Below are positions 56,510 to 64,000 of a DNA stretch of 64,000 nt, one piece after another. Source of the stretch: Paraburkholderia susongensis (GTDB lineage: Bacteria > Pseudomonadota > Gammaproteobacteria > Burkholderiales > Burkholderiaceae); the NCBI RefSeq assembly GCF_900177725.1, contig NZ_FXAT01000008.1:124001-188000 (forward strand), read 5' to 3'. Each line of letters starts with the position of its first letter. Positions within the stretch are counted from its first letter, which is position 1. The translations under genes were made by a program, and so were the position numbers. The notes beneath the pieces are model-generated. The model had not been told where the DNA came from. It did no database searches and was given only the letters and a program-made list of their open reading frames with translations.

Positions 56510-56640
56510 TCTAGCGGGCCTCCCACCGTCGTCATGGGAACGGCGGGGTTAAAGTGAGTTTGCCAACTGCTTTAACCAGAGGGAGGCCGCGATGAAATAT
56601 GGCGGCATTGACTTGTACGCTCGTGAAGCCCAACGGTTCG
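56510..56640 (+). mobile_element. Truncated IS110-family left end (relic)
   Basis: GGGAGGCCGCG directly precedes an ATG at 56592 that opens MKYGGIDLYAREAQ. MKY.GIDLH is the common N-terminus of IS110-family transposases, and the short non-coding lead with GGGAGGCC is also like their left ends. Homology stops after eight or so codons, and the frame ends after 70. No transposase catalytic part remains. Recognition is from memory of the family. Confidence 0.4.
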
Positions 56641-57068
56641 CCACTGTTCGACTCGACCCGCTGGGCGCAGCTCGCGCGTCTCATCACATTCTGGAGGAAC
56701 GCCCGCAGTGGATTTGTGCTGCAGGCCACCAGTTCATCAGTGGGCATGGAAATCGGTATCGCGATGGTGGCCACGGGTTCCATGTCGATGTCGATTCTCG
56801 CTGACTTTGACGGCGACGCAATTTCGCTCACGTCGCTGGCTGTGTTCGTTGCTTGCGATGTCGAGTCCGTGTGGACAACGCCGCTCAGACCTTCGCCTTC
56901 GTGAGGCGCATCGCGTCATAAGCCTGCTGTGCCAGGAACGCATCACTAGGACATGACCGAAAAACCATCGCCTGAAGGTCCGCACGAGCGATGTTTATCG
57001 CGCTAAATCCCTTTTTTGGCAAGCGATGTGGTGATCTGGCACGTCATGCAATTGCCCTGATTTGATAT

Positions 57069-57108
57069 TCGGACTGTGTCTATTTTCGTTCTGTCTCAGA
57101 AATATAAA
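57069..57108 (+). promoter_or_regulatory. Rcs-box-like promoter upstream of adhesin 2
   Basis: TCGGACTGTGTCTA at 57069-57082 followed by TATAAA at 57103-57108, exactly 34 nt from motif start to hexamer start, as at 49067 and 49141. The right arm has one change (TCTA). The predicted leader is about 205 bases. Confidence 0.55.
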
Positions 57109-57318
57109 CTGGACTCAGTTAAAGAGATCAGGGCGATTTGACTTTCCCGGAATTCAACCGTTAATGACCGACCGTCACCGGCTGTCCGGTGTTGGCGAGT
57201 GCGTAACCGTCACGATTTTCTAGCGAGAAATTGCTGATCCGTCAGACAGCAATGGTCTCCATAAGATAAGTAATCCTACGTTATATAGATTAACTAGCTC
57301 TTGAGGAAAGAACACATC

Positions 57319-60201
57319 ATGAACAAGTCTTTTATCAGTATCTGGAGTGAAGTGCATCAGACTTGGGTGGCTGCCGCCGAAACTTCACGGGCACGTGGCA
57401 AGCGCGCCAGTTCGAAGGTGGTTGCGGGCGCGGTCGTTGCGCTGGTGTTGGGTGGGCTGGGCAGCACGGCAGCAGAGGCTGCCGTTATTGAAACGCCAGT
57501 CCAAGCGCAGAACGGAGGGAAGAATGCGTCCACTGGTGCTTCGGCTACAGACGAAAATGCGACGGCTGTGGGGGCTGGCGCGGTTGCATCTACTGGAGCT
57601 ACCGCTATCGGCGCAATTGCCACGGCTAGCGGGGGTAATTCAACAGCGATCGGTGCAGGAACCTTGGCTAACGCGGATGGGGCTACAGCACTCGGCTATG
57701 GGTCGACCGCATCGGGTCAAGACTCAGCCGCTTTGGGGTTCGGTGCAACCAGCGCAGGTGGCGCGAGCATTGCAATTGGTCAGTTTGCTACTTCGGAAGG
57801 GGATTACTCCATGGCGATAGGTCTGGGCGCCACTTCGACAGGAGCCCAGTCCACTGCACTTGGTCTGGTCGCTCAGGCGTCGGGGACCTCAGCGATTGCA
57901 CTGGGTACCGCGGCCACGGCCAGCGCGGCGAACGCTGCAGCGCTCGGCAATCAGGCGACTGCATCGGGGGATCGATCATCCGCAGTTGGTAACCAGGCTG
58001 CTGCCTCGGGTGACTTCTCGGCCGCAATGGGTACCAATGCTACCGCCACAGGCGCACAGTCAATTGCACTTGGTAATGTGGCTACTTCGACATCAGACTA
58101 CGGCATGGCGCTTGGTTCGCACGCTCTGTCGGCAGAGTACGGTGCCACGGCGCTTGGCTCGTCGGCTACTGCGGCAGGGAGAAACGGCGTAGCGATTGGT
58201 TCGGCGGCCAGTTCGTCCGGGACTACCGCCGTGGCACTGGGCGCGGGTTCGAATGCGACGGAGGCGAACTCAGTGGCACTAGGCGCAAGTTCGACGACGG
58301 CTGCGGTGGTGGGCACGAGCGGTGCGACCATCGGTGGGACGGCTTACTCCTTCGCGGGTGCGAATCCGACGAGCACGGTGAGCGTGGGCAGCGTGGGTAG
58401 CGAGCGCACGATCACGAACGTGGCAGCCGGGCGCCTGAGCGCATCGAGCACGGACGCGGTGAACGGCTCGCAGCTGTACGCAACGAACCAGCAAGTGGCG
58501 GCCAACACGGCCAGCATTGAGAACAACACGACGACGATCACCAGCCTGGACGGCCGCATGACGACGGTGGACAACCGCGTCACCAGCATCGATGGCCGGG
58601 TGACCAACGTGGAAGGCTCGGTGGCGAACCTGACGCAGTTGCTGGACGGCGGTAGCGTCGGCATGGTGCAGCAGGACGCGACCAGCAAGGCCATCACGGT
58701 GGCCAAGAGCCTGGACGGCACGACGGTGGACTTCACCGGTACCGATGGCGTGCGTACGCTGAGCGGCGTGAAAGCCGGTGCACTGAGCGACACCAGCACG
58801 GAAGCGGTGAACGGTTCGCAGCTGTACGCGACCAACCAGAACGTGGCGGCGAACACGACGAACATCAGCAGCCTGGACGGCCGCGTGACGACGGTGGACA
58901 ACCGCGTCACCAGCATCGACGGCCGCGTGACGACCGTTGAAGGCTCGGTGACGGACCTGACGCAGCAACTGAGCACAGGCGAAGTGGGCCTGGTAAAGCA
59001 GGACGCGGTGACGAACGCGATCACGGTGGCGTCGGACAAAGCGGGCACGTCGGTGGACTTCAGCGGTATGCAGGGTGCGCGTACGCTGAGCGGCGTTGCG
59101 GCGGGCAATCTGTCGGATACGAGCACGGAAGCGGTGAACGGTTCGCAGCTGTTCGCGACCAACACCCGTGTGACGACGGCGGAAAGCAACATTGCGCAGA
59201 ACACGACGGACATCACGAAGTTGCAGGACCAGATGGGTGATGTCGGGACGTCACTGTCGGGCGCGGTGCAGTACGACCGCAACGTCGACGGTTCGGTGAA
59301 CTTCAATTCGGTCACGCTGGGCGGAAGCCTGAGCGCAGCTCCCGTGGTCCTGACCAACGTTGCGGATGGCAAGAGCCAGTACGACGCGGTGAACTTCGGC
59401 CAGTTGTCGGCGTTGCAGGACCAGGTGACGGATCTCAATGGACAGGTGTCGAACCTGACCGGACAGGTGTCGGGTATCCAGCCCGGAAGCCCGTACTTCG
59501 ACGCAACCGATGCTCCGTCGGCGAGCGGCAGCGATGGCGCTGAGGTCAATGCAGCAATGCCTGGTACCGGCGCAGGCAGCACGGCCGCCGGTGCCGGAGC
59601 GGCTGCCTCGGGCAACTACGCCACGGTGATCGGCGCGAACGCCAGTGCGGCAGCGGACAACGCCACGGCAGTCGGCGCCAACGCAGCGGCGACGGGTGTC
59701 AACTCGACGGCAATCGGTGCGGGCTCGCAGGCTGCCAATGCGAACTCGGTCGCGTTGGGTCAGGGTTCGGTGACGGACCGCGACAACTCGGTGTCGGTGG
59801 GCTCGGTGGGTAACGAGCGTCAGATCACCAATGTCGCAGCAGGTACGGCGGCGACCGACGCGGTGAACGTGGGTCAGATGAACAGTTCGGTGGCGCAAGG
59901 CGTTCAGCAGGCCAACAGCTACACTGATCAGCGGTTCAACGATGCCAACCAGGCGATTAACAACGTAGCCAAAAACGCCTATGCCGGTATCGCTGCGGCA
60001 ATGGCCATGCCGAACATGACGCCGTCCGGTCCTGGCCGTACGATCGTCGCCGCCGGCGGGGCCACCTACAAGGGCGGTAGCGCTGCGGCAGTGGGCGCCA
60101 CGTACCGTTCCCGGAACGGCAAGTGGCTGATGAACGGCGCGGTATCGGTCACGTCGACGGGCGATGCGGGCGTGCGTGCCCAGGTCGGATACGAGTTCTG
60201 A
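57319..60201 (+). CDS. Trimeric autotransporter adhesin 2 (YadA-like)
   Basis: A 960-aa adhesin, the second of the island. It begins MNKSFISIWSEVHQTWVAAA, an extended signal peptide, and ends in a YadA anchor (GGATYKGGSAAAVGATYRSR, final VRAQVGYEF). The head is one long array of 14-residue YadA repeats (such as AIGAGTLANADGATALGYGS) to about residue 330, followed by a stalk with coiled-coil segments (SLDGRMTTVDNRVTSIDGRV) and necks (SSTDAVNGSQLYATNQQV). It lacks the 112-residue units of adhesin 1. A block at 58232-58497 is nearly identical to 50812-51075 of adhesin 1. ATG 57319 follows GAGGAAAG; an upstream in-frame TTG (57301) is less likely. A strong terminator follows. Confidence 0.95.
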   Translation: MNKSFISIWSEVHQTWVAAAETSRARGKRASSKVVAGAVVALVLGGLGSTAAEAAVIETPVQAQNGGKNASTGASATDENATAVGAGAVASTGATAIGAIATASGGNSTAIGAGTLANADGATALGYGSTASGQDSAALGFGATSAGGASIAIGQFATSEGDYSMAIGLGATSTGAQSTALGLVAQASGTSAIALGTAATASAANAAALGNQATASGDRSSAVGNQAAASGDFSAAMGTNATATGAQSIALGNVATSTSDYGMALGSHALSAEYGATALGSSATAAGRNGVAIGSAASSSGTTAVALGAGSNATEANSVALGASSTTAAVVGTSGATIGGTAYSFAGANPTSTVSVGSVGSERTITNVAAGRLSASSTDAVNGSQLYATNQQVAANTASIENNTTTITSLDGRMTTVDNRVTSIDGRVTNVEGSVANLTQLLDGGSVGMVQQDATSKAITVAKSLDGTTVDFTGTDGVRTLSGVKAGALSDTSTEAVNGSQLYATNQNVAANTTNISSLDGRVTTVDNRVTSIDGRVTTVEGSVTDLTQQLSTGEVGLVKQDAVTNAITVASDKAGTSVDFSGMQGARTLSGVAAGNLSDTSTEAVNGSQLFATNTRVTTAESNIAQNTTDITKLQDQMGDVGTSLSGAVQYDRNVDGSVNFNSVTLGGSLSAAPVVLTNVADGKSQYDAVNFGQLSALQDQVTDLNGQVSNLTGQVSGIQPGSPYFDATDAPSASGSDGAEVNAAMPGTGAGSTAAGAGAAASGNYATVIGANASAAADNATAVGANAAATGVNSTAIGAGSQAANANSVALGQGSVTDRDNSVSVGSVGNERQITNVAAGTAATDAVNVGQMNSSVAQGVQQANSYTDQRFNDANQAINNVAKNAYAGIAAAMAMPNMTPSGPGRTIVAAGGATYKGGSAAAVGATYRSRNGKWLMNGAVSVTSTGDAGVRAQVGYEF

Positions 60202-60688
60202 CAAAGAACGAGGAACGACAAATAAGCACGTAAGAAGTCGCAAGAGGGTAATGTTGCACGGTCTTGCCGGTCACGGCAGACCGTGCTTTTTTTTACCAGG
60301 GTATGTGGGCAAATTGAATTGAACCGTCTGCGCAGCGATATGGATAACAGGACTCCGGCAACATGTTCAGGTCAACGTATTTTCATACAGCTTCTCCGAA
60401 CGGTTTTCTGGTTCTGTTCCTGATCGTTGAGCAACCAGTCGAAGTCGGTGCAATCAGGGCCATGGCGAACTGGCATTGGCGGATGCCCCTGCCTGTCACT
60501 ATCATGTAGTATGAAATATCTGCCCATTGGCGCGTCGATGTGGAGAGTGGTCACGCGCCGTTTGCCAAGCCTGATTGGTTGGCAGTCTTGCTGATTTGTG
60601 TCAGCGTGTAAATAATTAGTAAAGTGATTGGCAGCCCGGGCGCCAGGTAACCCCTTCCCATACCGCACGCGGTATAGAGGACGTCGAT
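60202..60688. other. Intergenic region upstream of RcsB-like regulator 2
   Basis: 487 bases with the terminator of adhesin 2 and the promoter region of the next regulator, which is AT-rich near 60598-60630 (TGTAAATAATTAGTAAAG). A 98-codon minus-strand frame crosses it without a known motif. No Rcs-box-like motif was seen here. Confidence 0.5.
60256..60294 (+). terminator. Rho-independent terminator of adhesin 2
   Basis: GCACGGTCT (60256-60264) pairs with AGACCGTGC (60278-60286); the loop region TGCCGGTCACGGCA extends the stem. A run of eight T follows at 60287-60294. It is the best classical terminator in the window and stands 54 bases after the adhesin stop. Confidence 0.92.
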
Positions 60689-61411
60689 ATGGCTTCTCTC
60701 ACGATCCGTGTTCTACTCGCAGACGATCACCCGGCCATGCTCAGGGGTGTCGAACACGAGTTGTCGGTGGTCAGCTCGATCCAGTTAATGGGCTCTGCGC
60801 ACAGTTCGACGGAATTGATCGCATTCCTCAATACAACGCCGTGCGACGTTGTCGTTTCCGACTACGCGATGCCGGCGGGCGAGTACGGCGACGGCATCGC
60901 GCTTTTTTCCCTGATCCAGCGGCGCTATCCGTCTGTCAAGCTCGTAGTGCTTACCATGCTGGACAATCCGGCGGTGCTGCGCGCGCTCGTGATGCAAGGC
61001 ATATCGTGCATCGTCAGTAAATCCGATGCTGTCAGCCACATTGTTCCTGCTGTACATACCGCCAATAGCGGTGGCAAGTACTACTCACCGAGAGTCGACG
61101 AAATCGTTCAGTCGATCGACTGGAATCGTCGCGGCCGCGGCTCGACGGACGTTCTCAGCCAGCGCGAATCCGAAGTTGTCCGCCTGTTTGCGTCTGGTTT
61201 GACTGTCAATGAGATCGCAGACCGGCTGTGTCGTAGCAAGAAGACCATCAGCTCGCAAAAATCGAAGGCGATGGAAAAGCTCGGCATTGACCGGGACGTC
61301 GATCTACTGCGCTACGCTATGGAGAACGGCATGGTGTCTTCGTCCGAGCGAGCGTCAAACGGCGAATCCGATGTGCGTCTGCCGGAGGGGGGCGTACCCC
61401 CGTTGCCTTGA
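60689..61411 (+). CDS. RcsB-like response regulator 2 (NarL/FixJ family)
   Basis: A 240-aa paralogue of the regulator at 47954. The receiver has VLLADDHPAMLRGVEHELSV, D58 in VVVSDYAMPAGEYGDGIALF, and QRRYPSVKLVVLTMLDNPAV, then GISCIVSKSDAVSH. The helix-turn-helix is LSQRESEVVRLFASGLTVNE, then DRLCRSKKTISSQKSKAMEK and LGIDRDVDLL. The YGDGI, VLTM..NPAVL and KKTISSQK blocks are very close to enterobacterial RcsB. It lies after adhesin 2 behind a strong terminator, so it has its own promoter. Two regulators may form heterodimers or respond to different kinases; the window has one candidate kinase at 44058. Confidence 0.87.
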   Translation: MASLTIRVLLADDHPAMLRGVEHELSVVSSIQLMGSAHSSTELIAFLNTTPCDVVVSDYAMPAGEYGDGIALFSLIQRRYPSVKLVVLTMLDNPAVLRALVMQGISCIVSKSDAVSHIVPAVHTANSGGKYYSPRVDEIVQSIDWNRRGRGSTDVLSQRESEVVRLFASGLTVNEIADRLCRSKKTISSQKSKAMEKLGIDRDVDLLRYAMENGMVSSSERASNGESDVRLPEGGVPPLP

Positions 61412-61439
61412 AAAGCTGATTCGCTCCAACCGACGCAGC

Positions 61440-61592
61440 TTACGATCTGCCGGCAATCACCCGATCCAGCGGCACATCAGCGGGCAGCACGGCGTCCATT
61501 CCTTCGCTATCCGATACTTCCGTGGTGGTGATGCGCGTCTCGTGAACGTTCATGTCCGCGTCGATCGACAGATGCATCTTGAGCCACGGCAT
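61440..61592 (-). pseudogene. Transposase fragment (IS5-like)
   Basis: On the minus strand a short frame beginning near 61592 encodes MPWLKMHLSIDADMNVHETR, then ITTTEVSDSEGMDAVLP and a stop at 61440. W.K.HL..D......E....EVSDS....P is the middle of IS5-family DDE transposases around the first catalytic aspartate. Both ends of the gene are absent. It lies between the RcsB-like gene and the cellulose genes. Confidence 0.55.
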
Positions 61593-61709
61593 TTGCGTGG
61601 GCCTTCTGGCTGTACTTATTTTCGTACTACTGACTGGCGTGCCCGAAGCTCAGCCCCATGCTGACGATGACCTGGCCGTGCCATCGTCAGCAATCGCCAA
61701 GCACTTGCG

Positions 61710-61910
61710 TTACGTGTTGTTGCGCGATTTCTCGTCGACCCGCAATACCGCTGCAATCACGGGCCAGCGTCGTGCGGCGTTGCGCCAGGCGTCGTCGGCC
61801 TGACGGTCGAAGTAGCGTGCGGGGTCGAACCCATCGAGATGCCGCGCAAGCTGGTCGATGTCGTTGGGGCCAGCCGACGCCTCGTCGTACGCCTGCTCTC
61901 GCTGTGGCAT
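61710..61910 (-). CDS. bcsR: Cellulose biosynthesis protein BcsR-like
   Basis: A 66-aa protein, NDIDQLARHLDGFDPARYFD followed by RRWPVIAAVL. This fits the short BcsR (YhjR) family, where a DI..L...F..P...Y.D motif precedes a KRWPLLAEF helix. In enterobacteria BcsR works with BcsQ to stabilise the cellulose synthase complex. The start ATG 61910 has an excellent ribosome site, AAGGAGG eight bases upstream, and lies 14 bases after the stop of the bcsG-like gene, so the two are co-transcribed. It is usually the first gene of a bcs operon; here it is the last one in the leftward group. The family call is from a short motif. Confidence 0.6.
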   Translation of the reverse strand: MPQREQAYDEASAGPNDIDQLARHLDGFDPARYFDRQADDAWRNAARRWPVIAAVLRVDEKSRNNT

Positions 61911-61924
61911 CGCTTAGCCTCCTT

Positions 61925-62437
61925 TCAGCCGCCGTGCGTGTTGACTGTGGGTTCGGAACGCACCTGGCCTGTGGCAGGGGCGCATGCGTTGGCGTGCTCC
62001 AGGTTGCTGCCGGCGTGGGCGGTCAGCGCGCCGACACCCTGCCACAACGGTATGACGATCAACGCGGCCAGAACGAATGTCGTCACACGCACCCAACGGT
62101 TGATCAGGAAGTACGCAACGATCAGTGTAATGATCGTATACAGCGCCGATAGCGGCACGGTGCGTGCGATCAGTTCCAGCACGCCATGTGGCGTAAGCGC
62201 GGCGTGCGACGGTAACGGTGAACCCGCCGCGCTCAACGCAGGCACGCTGACCTCGTAATAGAGCAGCGCGATAGCAATGACGGTCGCCACGACGTTACGC
62301 AGGATACGCAAGCGGCGATCGCCGAACGGCACGAGCAGCGCGACGGCGAAAAGGAGGTTCAGCCACCATGCCGGCTGCAGTGTCCTGGTGCCGCCCAGAT
62401 AGAGCTTGACGATGAAGTAGAGATTCCACAGTCCCAT
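61925..62437 (-). CDS. bcsG: BcsG-like membrane protein lacking the transferase domain
   Basis: A 170-aa membrane protein. It starts MGLWNLYFIVKLYLGGTRTL and continues QPAWWLNLLFAVALLVPFGD, with four or five hydrophobic helices and LINRWVRVTTFVLAALIVIP. This equals the N-terminal membrane part of BcsG (E. coli begins with GWNFYFLVKF and has LSQWIRITVFVVA), whose full length is about 550 aa because a periplasmic phosphoethanolamine transferase domain follows. That domain is missing: the protein ends 35 residues after the last helix with no frameshift remains behind it, since bcsR begins 14 bases further on. It could still serve as a membrane scaffold for BcsA, or be a decayed gene. The start is 47 bases after the bcsA stop. 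Confidence 0.65.
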   Translation of the reverse strand: MGLWNLYFIVKLYLGGTRTLQPAWWLNLLFAVALLVPFGDRRLRILRNVVATVIAIALLYYEVSVPALSAAGSPLPSHAALTPHGVLELIARTVPLSALYTIITLIVAYFLINRWVRVTTFVLAALIVIPLWQGVGALTAHAGSNLEHANACAPATGQVRSEPTVNTHGG

Positions 62438-62446
62438 GGTGCGAAG

Positions 62447-62474
62447 TGTCCCGTAAAGTCCCGTAAAGTGTCCT
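62447..62474. repeat. Short tandem repeat between bcsA and bcsG-like gene
   Basis: GTCCCGTAAA occurs twice and is followed by the related GTGTCCTG, in the gap between the two leftward genes. It duplicates the sequence just upstream of the bcsG-like start and may affect its translation. Confidence 0.6.
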
Positions 62475-62484
62475 GACCTATTGC

Positions 62485-64000
62485 TTACTGCTGCCGCGGC
62501 TTTCGTCGCATGACGAGACGTTCGAGCGCTTCCACGCACGCGTCGATGAGGCGCAGATGGCCCTGGATGCCCAGGCCGATGACTTCCCTGAGCCCGTAAA
62601 GCGGCACGTCCTGCGGTGGCTCCTTTTCGAACCCGATCCATGCGTCAGCGCGCCCGAACGTGCACTGGATGAGCTGGCGTTCCGCTTCCGGTGTCAATTC
62701 CAGGCGGATTCCGGTCGAGCGTGCGGCCGCGCGCACGATCACGCCCGGGAAGTGATGCTCGGCGTGGCCGCGCGCGAGGCAGACGCCTACGCGCTCACCC
62801 TGCGACACTTTTGCATCTGGCGGAAGCTCGAGGCCAAGGCCACCAATCGAGTAATTGATCGTCATGCAGGCGAGCGTGCGGCCGTCGGGCAGAAGGAGCG
62901 TGGCGGGGACGTGCAGCGGAATATGGTGCGAGACGCGCACCTGGCGTGCCTCCTGCGCCACGCCAACCGCCGCGCCGAGCACGATCATGTTGATCGCGGC
63001 CCATACCATGTTCATCAGCGAGGTTTGCGGCTCTGTGCTGTGCAGGAAAACAATGCGTATCATGCCGGCGAGCATCGCGGCTGCGTTGATTCCGAGGAGC
63101 ACCAGGTACGGCTTCGAAATCGCCCAGTCGAGGTAGCCCTCGTAAATCTGGCCGCCCTTGGCCGTCACGTTGAACTTGCCGAGCTTCGGGTTGATGAGTG
63201 CCATCGTGGTCGGCAGGATGATGTACCACGCCAGCACCGACTCATACACCTCGGCCCAGAACGAATGGCGAAACTGTCCCTGGATGCGCGAGTTCGCGAG
63301 GTTCGCCGTAATCAGATACGGCAGCACGTACGCGAGGATGACGGTGGCCTGCGTGTTGATCATATGCAGTCCAAAGAAAAGATAGGCGCCGGGCATCAGC
63401 AGGAATACGAGCCGCGGAATGCCATAGAAGAAGTGCAGCATCGCGTTGGCATAGCAGATGCGCTGGAAGAACGAGAGCCCCTTGCCGAGCCACGGGTTGT
63501 CGACGCGAAAGATCTGCGCCATGCCGCGCGCCCAGCGAATGCGTTGACCGATATGCCCCGAGAGGCTCTCGGTCGCGAGTCCCGCCGCCTGCACGGTGCG
63601 CAGGTAGGCGGAGTTATAGCCGAGCCGGTGCAGCCGTAGCGCCGTGTGGCAGTCCTCCGTCACGGTTTCCACCGCGATGCCGCCGACTTCTTCGAGCGGC
63701 GCGCGCTTGATGACCGCGCAGGAGCCGCAGAAGAAGGTCGCGTTCCAGAAGTCGTTGCCGTCCTGGATCAGCCCGTAGAAGAGGCTGCCCTCATTGGGCA
63801 CGCGGTGAAACGTATCGAAGTTGCGCTCGAACGGATCGGGCGAGAAGAAATGGTGCGGGGTCTGCACGAGCGCGCACTTCGGGTCGGCGAGGAACTGGCC
63901 CATGGTCGTCTGCAGGAATGAGCGCACCGGAATGTGGTCGCAGTCGAAGATCGCGATGTATGGCGCGTGCGTGCACGTGAGCGCATGGTTGATGTTGCCC
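62485..64000 (-). CDS. bcsA: Cellulose synthase catalytic subunit BcsA (5' end outside window)
   Basis: The visible 505 residues are the C-terminal two thirds of the processive glycosyltransferase that makes beta-1,4-glucan from UDP-glucose and threads it through the inner membrane. Catalytic blocks are IAIFDCDHIPVRSFLQ (DxD), ETVTEDCHTALRLH (TED, general base) and GQRIRWARGMAQI (Q-x-x-RW). Membrane helices follow. The C-terminal PilZ domain, which binds cyclic di-GMP, has PDGRTLACMTINYSIGGLGLEL with the NxSxxG motif, in place of the more common DxSxxG. The frame is open to the right window edge. Here bcsA is followed by the bcsG-like and bcsR genes, not by bcsB, so the locus order is unusual. 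Confidence 0.93.
   Translation of the reverse strand, partial: GNINHALTCTHAPYIAIFDCDHIPVRSFLQTTMGQFLADPKCALVQTPHHFFSPDPFERNFDTFHRVPNEGSLFYGLIQDGNDFWNATFFCGSCAVIKRAPLEEVGGIAVETVTEDCHTALRLHRLGYNSAYLRTVQAAGLATESLSGHIGQRIRWARGMAQIFRVDNPWLGKGLSFFQRICYANAMLHFFYGIPRLVFLLMPGAYLFFGLHMINTQATVILAYVLPYLITANLANSRIQGQFRHSFWAEVYESVLAWYIILPTTMALINPKLGKFNVTAKGGQIYEGYLDWAISKPYLVLLGINAAAMLAGMIRIVFLHSTEPQTSLMNMVWAAINMIVLGAAVGVAQEARQVRVSHHIPLHVPATLLLPDGRTLACMTINYSIGGLGLELPPDAKVSQGERVGVCLARGHAEHHFPGVIVRAAARSTGIRLELTPEAERQLIQCTFGRADAWIGFEKEPPQDVPLYGLREVIGLGIQGHLRLIDACVEALERLVMRRKPRQQ

Larger units (their letters stand above)
56471..57318. other. Intergenic region with IS relic and adhesin 2 promoter
   Basis: 848 bases without an intact gene. 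It holds the apparent left end of an IS110-type element (56510-56630), an unassigned stretch to about 57000 and, from 57060, the Rcs-box-like promoter and leader of adhesin 2. Confidence 0.6.

Noticed and set aside
60372..60668. A 98-codon minus-strand frame between the adhesin 2 terminator and the regulator 2 start
   Set aside because: It covers the expected regulator promoter and ribosome site, has no family features and no ribosome site of its own.
61552..61803. An 83-codon plus-strand frame with an apparent signal peptide
   Set aside because: It overlaps, antisense, both the transposase fragment and bcsR, whose ribosome site is far better.

Overview
The window looks like a piece of a Burkholderiaceae replicon, most likely Paraburkholderia or Burkholderia and plausibly a secondary chromosome. 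The coding regions are very GC-rich with long spurious antisense reading frames. Recognisable proteins (class I aldolase, phosphoketolase with acetate kinase, YceH, BON, SLATT, MreB, RND efflux, GltIJKL-type transporter, trimeric autotransporters, Bcs cellulose genes) fit that family. The genus is inferred from gene content and composition; no rRNA or tRNA was seen.

Layout. 1-712: 3' end of a transketolase. 713-3000: a visibly AT-richer patch with a T6SS-adaptor-like small protein, a putative M35/aspzincin metallopeptidase and a small secreted OmpA-like protein, possibly an effector/immunity set. 3082-6816: a lipoprotein, ZapE/AFG1 ATPase and a YihY/BrkB membrane protein. 7458-25706: central carbon metabolism (GlgX, class I fructose-bisphosphate aldolase, 6-phosphogluconate dehydrogenase, phosphoketolase-acetate kinase operon) mixed with a receiver protein, a hybrid kinase, an MFS exporter and small housekeeping proteins, ending with a SLATT membrane protein. 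25819-28704: divergent mreB paralogue and degP-like protease. 28769-34726: a three-gene RND efflux operon. 35261-40666: an asparaginase plus glutamate/aspartate-type ABC transporter operon with a divergent LysR regulator. 40844-43400: an APC amino-acid permease and a putative Fe(II)/2-oxoglutarate oxygenase-like protein.

44058-61411 is the most unusual part, an adhesin island. It holds a BvgS/RcsC-type hybrid kinase with receiver and Hpt domains, two paralogous RcsB-like response regulators, a decayed third RcsB-like fragment on the opposite strand, two YadA-type trimeric autotransporter adhesins (2077 and 960 aa) and an OmpA-like lipoprotein. A 14-bp motif of the form T(A/C)GG-N6-CCTA occurs six times, only in the intergenic parts of this island. 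Before the adhesins three copies stand exactly 34 nt upstream of a TATA(A/G)-type -10 hexamer. This motif resembles the enterobacterial Rcs box and suggests a local Rcs-like phosphorelay that switches surface adhesins. The two adhesins share similar upstream regions and a nearly identical internal block, so the island seems to have grown by duplication and recombination, with IS relics at its edges.

61440-64000: IS5-like transposase remnant, then a leftward cellulose locus with bcsA (5' end beyond the window), a bcsG-like gene reduced to its membrane domain, and bcsR.
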